Source of the DNA: CAYFVR01 sp046541515
GTDB lineage: Bacteria > Desulfobacterota > Desulfobacteria > Desulfobacterales > Desulfococcaceae
Direction: 5' to 3'
NCBI GenBank assembly: GCA_046541515.1
Contig: JBKHDD010000152.1
Coordinates: 1 to 11,822 of the forward strand
Length of the DNA: 11,822 nucleotides
Under the pieces are notes generated by a model. That model did not search any database and had not been told where the DNA came from. It was given only the letters and a program-made list of their open reading frames with translations. The position numbers were made by a program, and so were the translations under genes. Each line of letters begins with the position of its first letter. Position 1 is the stretch's first letter. This document shows, in pieces, positions 6,741 to 11,822 of the stretch.

Positions 6741-7232
6741 ATGAATTGGCAGGAAGTTTGCGAACACCCATCCTTGCAAAATTTGCCGTTTAAAATTGAA
6801 TTAAACGAAAAGGGCCAGATTGTGATGTCTCCGGTCAAGGTGATTCATTCTTTTCTCCAGGGAAAAATTGAACAGCTGATTCGTCTCCATTTGAAGGACG
6901 GGGAGGCCATGCCGGAATATGCCGTCCGTACCGCAAAAGGAACCAAGGTTGTGGATGTCGCCTGGATTTCCGCGGACCGGCTTCGAAGCGTTATCCGAGA
7001 AACGGAAAGCCCGATTGCGCCGGAAATCTGCGTGGAAATCTTTTCGGAGAGCAACACCGAAGCGGAGATGGCGGAGAAGCGGTTGCTGTATTTTGAAAAA
7101 GGCGCCCTGGAATGCTGGATTTGTTCCGAAAATGGGGAGATGTCGTTTTTCGATCCAGAGGGGCCCTTGCCCCGTTCATCCCTGATCCCGGCATTTCCGA
7201 AAACCATCGACATGGCCAAAGACTTCGGATGA
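6741..7232 (+). CDS. Uma2-family (DUF820) putative endonuclease
   Basis: A 163-residue protein of the Uma2/DUF820 family, whose fold is PD-(D/E)XK nuclease-like. The ATG at 6741 has GGAGGA 6 nt upstream; the in-frame ATG at 6714 lies at the expected transcription start and has no ribosome site. The family pattern is present: KVVDVAWI (Asp72), APEICVEIFSES (Glu99), then AEKRLLYFEKGALECWI (Lys113) with the usual K..Y...G..E.W ending. The protein is slightly shorter than the roughly 190 residues I associate with the family. No target or biological role has been shown for most members, which are often numerous in cyanobacteria and some anaerobes. It is a single-gene unit with its own promoter and a terminator downstream. 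The family is confident, the nuclease activity inferred. Confidence 0.85.
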   Translation: MNWQEVCEHPSLQNLPFKIELNEKGQIVMSPVKVIHSFLQGKIEQLIRLHLKDGEAMPEYAVRTAKGTKVVDVAWISADRLRSVIRETESPIAPEICVEIFSESNTEAEMAEKRLLYFEKGALECWICSENGEMSFFDPEGPLPRSSLIPAFPKTIDMAKDFG

Positions 7233-7240
7233 GTTGAATT

Positions 7241-7351
7241 TTATAAATCGTAGACCACTTTCAGATAATCTTGCATGGGAATCGGCGTATTCTCTTTCCA
7301 CCATCGGAAGTGTTCATCCCGCAGAATGGAAATGATTTTGAAGCGGAAATG
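7241..7351 (-). pseudogene. Possible orphan C-terminal gene fragment
   Basis: Read on the minus strand, this stretch gives 36 residues and a TAA. It contains RDEHFRWWKENTPIP and ends MQDYLKVVYDL, with a balanced, protein-like composition unlike the surrounding spacer. No start codon or ribosome site precedes it, and the acyl-CoA synthetase terminator lies directly upstream on this strand. It could be the relic of a gene whose 5' part was deleted. I do not recognise the family, and chance is a real alternative. Confidence 0.25.
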
Positions 7352-7384
7352 AAAAAAGCCCGCCGAAGCGGGCTTTCCGTTTTT
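7352..7384. terminator. Bidirectional intrinsic terminator between convergent genes
   Basis: AAAGCCCGC (7355-7363) and GCGGGCTTT (7368-7376) form a perfect 9-bp stem with a CGAA loop. On the minus strand the stem runs into six T residues (complement of 7352-7357), a good terminator for the acyl-CoA synthetase. On the + strand CCG and then five T residues (7380-7384) follow, a weaker terminator for the Uma2 gene. Confidence 0.85.
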
Positions 7385-7424
7385 CTCCTTGTGGCTTTCA
7401 AATCGGGCGGCCGGCGCCTACGCC

Positions 7425-9224
7425 TCATCCGCCGTACATCCCGTCAATCTCCTCCGCGAACCGCTCCACCGCCACCCGCTTTTTGATTTTCATCGTCGGG
7501 GTCAGAATGCCGTTTTCGATGGTGAATTCGGGGACGATCCGGACCTTTTTGACCGTTTCGAAGGAGGCCAGTTCCTGGTTGCGTTCCGCCACCTCGGCCT
7601 CGACGAGCTGGACAATTTCCGGAAGATCCACAAGGTCGTCGGGGCTGGAAAAAGAAAGGCCCATCCGCCGAGCGTACTCTGCGGCGGCGTCGGGTTCCAG
7701 CGTGACCAGCGCGACGAGGTAATTCCGCCGGTCGCCGACAACCAGCACCTGGTTGATGAACCGCGACTTGGACAGGGCCTCCTCCACCCGCGCCGGTGAA
7801 ATGTTCTTCCCGCCGGAGGTGACGATGATCTCCTTTTTGCGGTCGGTGATCCGAAGGAAATTTTGGTCGTCGATTTCGCCCACGTCTCCGCTGCGCAGCC
7901 AGCCGTCGGACGTGAAGGTCTCCTCCGTCTCCTTCGGCATTTTGTGGTAGCCCTTCATCACGTTCCGGCCCCGAAAGAGGATTTCCCCGTCCTCCGCGAT
8001 TTTATGTTCCACACCCGGCCCCGGAGGCCCCACCCAGCCGAAGCGATAGTCGTCGTAGCGGTTCAGGTTGGAAAAGGAGGTGTTCTCCGTCATCCCCACA
8101 CCTTCCAACAGCAGCACCCCCGCCGCGTGGAACCATCGCCCCACGTCCGGATTCAGCGGCGCGGCCCCGCTGATGCACCAGCGGACCCGCCCGCCCAGGG
8201 CGTTCCGAACCTTGGAGAGCACCAATTTGTCCGCCAGCTTGTGTTGAAGGCCCAACAAAACGGGAATGGCCTCGCCGTTCATTTTCCGGTCGCCAACCCT
8301 GTGGCCCACGGCGAAGGCCCAGTTAAAGAGCTTGAGCGCCGCCCCGCCCTTGGCTTCGGCCATGCCGGCGACCTTGGCCTGGATTTTTTCGTAAATCCGG
8401 GGAACGCTGGGAAACCAGTGGGGACGGGCGATTTTGATGTCCTCGGCGATGTGTTCGATGCCCCGGCAGAAGGTCATGGGGCAGCCGACGAACATGGCGG
8501 TAAAAACGGTGGTTCGGGCGAAGACATGGGCCAGGGGCAGAAAGAGAAAGACTTCATCGTCTTGTTCCCAGACCGCCGAACCGGCCACCGACTGGGCGGT
8601 GAAGGTCATGTTGTCGTGGGTGAGCATGACGCCCTTGGGCACGCCGGTGGTCCCGGAGGTGTAGACCAGCGCGGCCAAATCGTCGGGGGAAACGGCTTCG
8701 ATGCGCCGGTCCAGCTCCGCGTCGGCGGTTTCCTCGGCCAAGTCCAGAAAGGCGTCGAAGTCCAGCACCCAATCCTCGTCCCCTTCGGGCGTTTGGCCGG
8801 AAAAAAGGATGACCTTCCGCAATTTGGGGAGTTGGTCCCGAACCGCTTTGATTTTGTCCAGTTGAGCGGGGTTCTCCGCGAAGGCGGTCACGGCGTCGGA
8901 GTGGCTGGTGATGTAGGCGACCTCCGGCGGCAACAAGGTTTGGAAAATGCCCACGGTGCGGGCGCCCAGGAAGGCGGTGGCGATGTCGCACAGCACCCAG
9001 CGGTAACAGGTGTAGCCGAGGATGACGACGCCGTCGTCTTTTTGAACCCCCAGCGCCGCCAGGGCTCGGGCCGCGTGGCGGGCCTGGGCGTAAAAGTCGT
9101 TCCAAGAGACGGTTTCCCGCTCTCCGGGCGCGGTAAACCATCGGTAGGCGGCGGCGTCCCCTCGCCGCTCCGCCGTTTCCGCCAGCATGTGGTGAATGTT
9201 TCGAAAGTCCCTAAATTCCGCCAT
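7425..9224 (-). CDS. AMP-forming long-chain acyl-CoA synthetase (FACS)
   Basis: A 599-residue ANL-superfamily enzyme that activates a fatty acid to acyl-AMP and then acyl-CoA, supplying beta-oxidation or lipid synthesis; it probably acts at the inner face of the membrane. Numbered from the ATG at 9224: YTSGTTGVPKG (about 188-198) is the AMP-binding P-loop, LPLAHVFAR follows, EGVGMTENT (about 374-382) is the adenine region, GWLRSGDVG (about 441-449) holds the ribose-binding Asp, and TDRKKEIIVTSGGKNISP (about 460-477) is the hinge and FACS motif. The C-terminal catalytic lysine lies in TPTMKIKKR. The length and domain order match FAA1/COG1022-type synthetases. The frame stays open to an ATG at 9407, but those 61 residues do not look like the family, while GGGGGAT precedes 9224 at suitable spacing. 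Exact chain-length preference cannot be read from sequence. It is monocistronic, with a terminator downstream. Confidence 0.92.
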   Translation of the reverse strand: MAEFRDFRNIHHMLAETAERRGDAAAYRWFTAPGERETVSWNDFYAQARHAARALAALGVQKDDGVVILGYTCYRWVLCDIATAFLGARTVGIFQTLLPPEVAYITSHSDAVTAFAENPAQLDKIKAVRDQLPKLRKVILFSGQTPEGDEDWVLDFDAFLDLAEETADAELDRRIEAVSPDDLAALVYTSGTTGVPKGVMLTHDNMTFTAQSVAGSAVWEQDDEVFLFLPLAHVFARTTVFTAMFVGCPMTFCRGIEHIAEDIKIARPHWFPSVPRIYEKIQAKVAGMAEAKGGAALKLFNWAFAVGHRVGDRKMNGEAIPVLLGLQHKLADKLVLSKVRNALGGRVRWCISGAAPLNPDVGRWFHAAGVLLLEGVGMTENTSFSNLNRYDDYRFGWVGPPGPGVEHKIAEDGEILFRGRNVMKGYHKMPKETEETFTSDGWLRSGDVGEIDDQNFLRITDRKKEIIVTSGGKNISPARVEEALSKSRFINQVLVVGDRRNYLVALVTLEPDAAAEYARRMGLSFSSPDDLVDLPEIVQLVEAEVAERNQELASFETVKKVRIVPEFTIENGILTPTMKIKKRVAVERFAEEIDGMYGG

Positions 9225-9663
9225 GTCATCCCCCCGGTGTTCCGTGGCCGAAGAAAAAAATGCCGCCCGTGCGCCTGCGGCGGCGCCCAATCCATTTTCC
9301 TCAATTCTCGAGCTTTCAAGTAAAAAAGGCGGCGAATTTATAGCCTTTCTGAAAGGAAAAATAAACCGGGATTTTTTGGGGGGTTCAAAAAGGGAATGGG
9401 TTTCCAATGAGGAAGTTGGCCGAAATGAATTTTAGAAAATCGGCTCTCTTTCCAACCGGGCTAACCGTCCTTCTCTGGACTATCGCCCCCTTTTTTTGAG
9501 ACCAAATAACACGCCAAATCCTTCCGCGAATCCGTTCGCCTTCCTCCCTATCCCTTGACATCTCCGCCCCTCCGTCGGATAAACGGGCCAACCCCTGCCA
9601 AACCAAGATCAGCCCCGCCACGTCCGCGGAAGGACGGGAACCCTTTCCCCCCAGGAGGGATCG
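9225..9663. other. 439-bp divergent intergenic region
   Basis: No gene is supported here. On the minus strand TATAAA (complement of 9337-9342) is a possible -10 for the acyl-CoA synthetase, with only a poor -35 (TTTATT) at 17 nt. The imperfect hairpin CCTTT-CTG-AAAGG lies beside it near 9344-9356. Runs of T near 9371-9376 and 9490-9497 are not linked to strong stems. The promoter of the EAL gene occupies 9555-9583. The size leaves room for regulation of both genes, but no operator dyad or small-RNA structure stands out. Confidence 0.5.
9555..9583 (+). promoter_or_regulatory. Putative promoter of the EAL-domain gene
   Basis: TTGACA (9555-9560) is a perfect -35 hexamer. A 17-nt spacer leads to GATAAA (9578-9583), a four-of-six -10 match. 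Transcription would begin about 70 nt before the start codon at 9664. Confidence 0.55.
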
Positions 9664-10911
9664 ATGATCGACATTCCCCCCAAACAAATGCCGGATATTC
9701 ACGGCCACCAGCCGGTCTTCCAGCCCATCGTCAGCCTGAAGGACAAAAGAATCATCGGCTTCGAAGCCCTGACCCGATGCCTCGATAGCGGAACCGGCTG
9801 TCTTTCGCCGGAGGAACTGTTCGAGGACGCCCGAAATACGGGACTGGACGACGCACTGGACCGAATTAGCCGGGACAACGCCATCCGCGCTTTCGGCGAA
9901 TCCGGCTGGGGAAACCGCTTTTCGCTGTTTCTCAACGTGGAGCCGTCCAGTTCTCCCAAGCGATCTTCGGAAAAACAGGGGATGCGCGCAACGGTGGAAA
10001 AGATGGGATTGGAACCGACCCGGGTGGCCGTCGAGATCGTGGAATCCCGAGTGGATTCCAACGAGGAATTATCGGCCCTGGTGGAACGGCGCCGCCGGGA
10101 AGGGTTTCTCATCGCCCTCGACAATTTCGGGGCGGAGCACTTTCATTTGGACCGAATCAACTTGCTTCGCCCGGACCTCGTCAAAATCGATCGCAAGCTG
10201 GTACATGGCGTGGCCGACGATTTTTGCCGACGGTCGATGGTGCGGGCCATCATCGGCGCGGCGGAACGGGTCGGCACCCTGACGTTGGCCCTGGGCGTTG
10301 AAACCGACGCGGACATCCTCGCCTGCTTCGAACTGGGAATTCATTTTTTCCAAGGGTTCCGCTTCTCCCGACCCGCGCCGCCGAACGAGTTTTCCATTTC
10401 GGTATGCACCGAAACCCTCGCCCAGGTCTTCGAAGGCGTGTATGGCGGTCTGGAAGCCCGGGTCCGTTCCCGGATCAAGGCGCAGCAAACCATCGAAGAA
10501 ACGGCCCGGGATCTTTGCGCCGCGTTGGAAGGAAAACGGGCCGACCAATTCGACGACATCCTCCGCGAAAAAGTGCCCTCCCAATGCGGGGTCCAGTGCG
10601 CCTTCGTGCTGGATCAAGCGGGCCGCCAGATCGGCCAAACCGTGTTCGCGGCGCCCCCCGCCGTTTCCTCCGGGCATCCCTTCTTCACGCCGTCCAGCCC
10701 CGGAACGGACCATTCCCTCAAGCCCTATTTCTGCCGGCTCAACATCCTGGGCACGGAGCGGTTTTTCACCGATTCCTACCTCTCCCTGGCAACCGGCGTT
10801 CTTTGCCGCACCTTTTCGGCCCGCTTCGAAGGGGAGGGCGGTACGCCGCATTTTCTCTGCATCGACGTAGACGCCCAATTTCCCGAAGATTGCCCGGCGC
10901 CGAAAGTATAG
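9664..10911 (+). CDS. EAL-domain cyclic-di-GMP protein with YkuI-like C-terminal sensor domain
   Basis: A 415-residue protein with no membrane segment or signal peptide. AGGAGG at 9653-9658 precedes the ATG by 5 nt. Residues about 15-240 are an EAL domain, the phosphodiesterase fold that binds and usually cleaves cyclic-di-GMP. FEALTR (Glu34), Asn91 (LNVEP), Glu124 (VEIVES), Asp153, Lys174 and Gln230 (FFQGFRFSRP) are present. Two usual sites are altered: DDFG reads DNFG (Asn154) and EGVE reads LGVE (Leu210). Such changes often accompany weak or lost hydrolysis, so the domain may be a receptor. A helical linker (about 245-300) leads to a C-terminal domain with DHSLKPYFCRL, FFTDSYLSLATG and HFLCIDVD, the pattern of the YkuI_C/EAL-associated PAS- or Cache-like sensor domain. 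It is a single-gene unit with no GGDEF partner nearby. The family is certain, the activity uncertain. Confidence 0.9.
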   Translation: MIDIPPKQMPDIHGHQPVFQPIVSLKDKRIIGFEALTRCLDSGTGCLSPEELFEDARNTGLDDALDRISRDNAIRAFGESGWGNRFSLFLNVEPSSSPKRSSEKQGMRATVEKMGLEPTRVAVEIVESRVDSNEELSALVERRRREGFLIALDNFGAEHFHLDRINLLRPDLVKIDRKLVHGVADDFCRRSMVRAIIGAAERVGTLTLALGVETDADILACFELGIHFFQGFRFSRPAPPNEFSISVCTETLAQVFEGVYGGLEARVRSRIKAQQTIEETARDLCAALEGKRADQFDDILREKVPSQCGVQCAFVLDQAGRQIGQTVFAAPPAVSSGHPFFTPSSPGTDHSLKPYFCRLNILGTERFFTDSYLSLATGVLCRTFSARFEGEGGTPHFLCIDVDAQFPEDCPAPKV

Positions 10912-11180
10912 GGGTCCCGGTTCCTTTTGGCCCATCGGCCTCCCAGTCGGAGCGGCCCGGTTCCCAAACGCAAAAAACGCCGCCCGGCATTCCGCTGGAC
11001 GACGTTTCCCCCTTCATTTGTGGATGCCCGGAACCTATTCGGCCGCCCCCCTTCCCGGTTTGGCCTTGGGCGACCGCCCATCCGCTGGGCGGCGCCGGCC
11101 CAGGCGGTCGGGCTTCAGCCGCTTCATCGCATCCGGTTCCGGACGGAGTTCGCCGGGGGTTCGCCCACCGGCGCGGCGGT
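10912..11180. other. Convergent intergenic region, no gene supported
   Basis: This GC-rich spacer lies between the convergent EAL and KamA-like genes. CCGCCCA (11074-11080) and TGGGCGG (11086-11092) form a 7-bp stem with loop TCCGC, but neither strand has a T-tract after it, so it is not a clear terminator. A 30-codon basic open frame on the minus strand (11127 down to 11035) was considered and not accepted as a gene. Confidence 0.45.
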
Positions 11181-11822
11181 CTACTCCGGAATATTCGGCC
11201 ACTTCGTGGTTTTCCCCTGATAATTTCGCAGGGTGTATTCCTTCTCGTTTTTGTCCACGATGTAATAATCCGGCATGAGCGGGATTTTGCCGATATTGGT
11301 GGCGATGACGTACATGGGCTGGGCCAGGCCGGTGGTGTGGCCGCGAAGGGCGTCGCGGATCAGCTCCGCGCCTTTCTCCACCGGGGTTCGGAAATGGTCG
11401 ATGCCCGGGGCCGGCTCGCAGTAAAAGACGTAGTAGGGCCGAATCCGCACCGACAGCAGCTTCTGGTGCAGCTTGCGAAAAGTCTCCACGTCGTCGTTGA
11501 CGCCCTTCAGCAGCACCGCCTGGTTGCCCACGTTCACGCCGCAGGTCAGCAGATCGTAGACCGCCTCCGCCGTCTTTTCGGTGATCTCCTTGGGATGGTT
11601 GCACTGGGTGTTGATCCAGATCGGCACCCGGTGATAGCCGCCGAGCACTTTCTTCAGCCCGTCGGTGATCCGGTGGGGCAGGACGATGGGCGCGCGCGTG
11701 CCAAAGCGGATCATCTCCAGATGGGGAATTTCGCGCAGCTTTCGGATGATGTATTCGATTTTTTCATCGGAAAGAATGAACGGATCGCCGCCGGTCACCA
11801 GCACGTCGCGAATCTCCGGATG
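11181..11822 (-). CDS. KamA-family radical SAM aminomutase, C-terminal half (5' end beyond window)
   Basis: The last 213 residues of a lysine 2,3-aminomutase-like (KamA) protein; the N-terminus and the radical SAM CxxxCxxC motif lie off the right edge. In order: IRDVLVTGGDPFILSD, MIRFGTRAPIVLPHRIT, NTQCNHPKEIT, GVNVGNQAVLLKGVND, RPYYVFYCEPAPGIDHFRTP, LRGHTTG and the PLP-lysine region IGKIPLMPDY. The pyridoxal-phosphate lysine (GKIP) is kept. In Clostridium subterminale lysine 2,3-aminomutase, Asp293 (QCDL) and Asp330 (VVDAP) hold the substrate epsilon-amino group; here the positions read Glu (YCEP) and Ala (VIATN). The GGGGK stretch is shortened to IGK. The enzyme therefore probably acts on another amino acid or substrate, so I do not name it kamA. 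The GTG at 11804 is internal, since coding continues upstream through HPEIRD. It ends in TAG. Confidence 0.88.
   Translation of the reverse strand, partial: HPEIRDVLVTGGDPFILSDEKIEYIIRKLREIPHLEMIRFGTRAPIVLPHRITDGLKKVLGGYHRVPIWINTQCNHPKEITEKTAEAVYDLLTCGVNVGNQAVLLKGVNDDVETFRKLHQKLLSVRIRPYYVFYCEPAPGIDHFRTPVEKGAELIRDALRGHTTGLAQPMYVIATNIGKIPLMPDYYIVDKNEKEYTLRNYQGKTTKWPNIPE

Noticed and set aside
7863..9323. 486-codon open frame antisense to the acyl-CoA synthetase
   Set aside because: His/Gly/Val-rich translation without any domain, entirely explained as the antisense of a well-conserved synthetase.
9225..9407. 61-residue N-terminal extension of the acyl-CoA synthetase from ATG 9407
   Set aside because: The composition is unlike the family, which begins near the ATG at 9224, and that ATG has its own purine-rich ribosome site.
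11074..11092. CCGCCCA/TGGGCGG hairpin as a terminator
   Set aside because: A 7-bp stem in very GC-rich sequence with no T-tract on either strand.
11035..11127. 30-codon basic open frame (starts MKRLKPDRLG) downstream of the KamA-like gene
   Set aside because: No ribosome site, highly Arg/Gly/Pro-rich, and it continues a non-coding frame that overlaps the KamA gene.

Overview
The window is GC-rich, densely coded bacterial DNA. It has seven protein genes on both strands, with no tRNA, rRNA, CRISPR array, insertion sequence or phage gene that I can see. The mix suggests a free-living, probably anaerobic Gram-negative such as a member of Desulfobacterota or a nearby phylum: an orphan AAA-ATPase/PD-(D/E)XK protein, a Uma2-family protein, a DinG-like helicase, a long-chain acyl-CoA synthetase, a KamA-family radical SAM enzyme, and a metal efflux permease that may be a selenoprotein. 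The taxonomic guess is weak because no marker gene is present.

Layout, left to right. An AAA-ATPase-like protein with a C-terminal nuclease-like domain (221-1999, +) starts at a TTG. After a hairpin-rich spacer comes a two-gene metal-response operon on the + strand: a CadC/ArsR-type repressor (2240-2614) whose stop overlaps the start of a DUF318/SO_0444-type permease (2611-3828). A sigma70-like promoter with an inverted-repeat operator across its -10 region lies just upstream, so the repressor most likely controls its own operon. A large DinG/XPD-type helicase (3855-6554, -) is convergent with the permease. A small Uma2-family gene (6741-7232, +) with a near-consensus promoter is divergent from the helicase. 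A bidirectional terminator (7355-7376) lies between the Uma2 gene and a convergent long-chain acyl-CoA synthetase (7425-9224, -). After a 439-bp gap is an EAL-domain signalling protein with a YkuI-like C-terminal sensor domain (9664-10911, +). The C-terminal half of a KamA-family aminomutase (11181 to the window edge, -) closes the window.

The most striking feature is inside the permease. One reading frame runs from 2611 to 3828 and is broken only by a single in-frame TGA at 3088-3090. That TGA falls in the flexible Gly/Ser linker between the two membrane halves, where it would give the motif Gly-Sec-Gly-Cys. A 7-bp stem with a GGC loop (3102-3118) begins 11 nt after the TGA. The 18 nt between the TGA and the loop fit the published geometry of bacterial SECIS elements. 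I therefore propose a selenocysteine-containing metal or organometal efflux permease under CadC-like control; a nonsense mutation or a split gene remain the alternatives.

Several proteins look catalytically altered. The helicase carries a DnaQ-like N-terminal domain that has lost its DxE pair, and it has only three candidate Fe-S cysteines. The EAL protein has DNFG and LGVE in place of DDFG and EGVE. The KamA-like enzyme lacks both aspartates that bind the lysine side chain in lysine 2,3-aminomutase.
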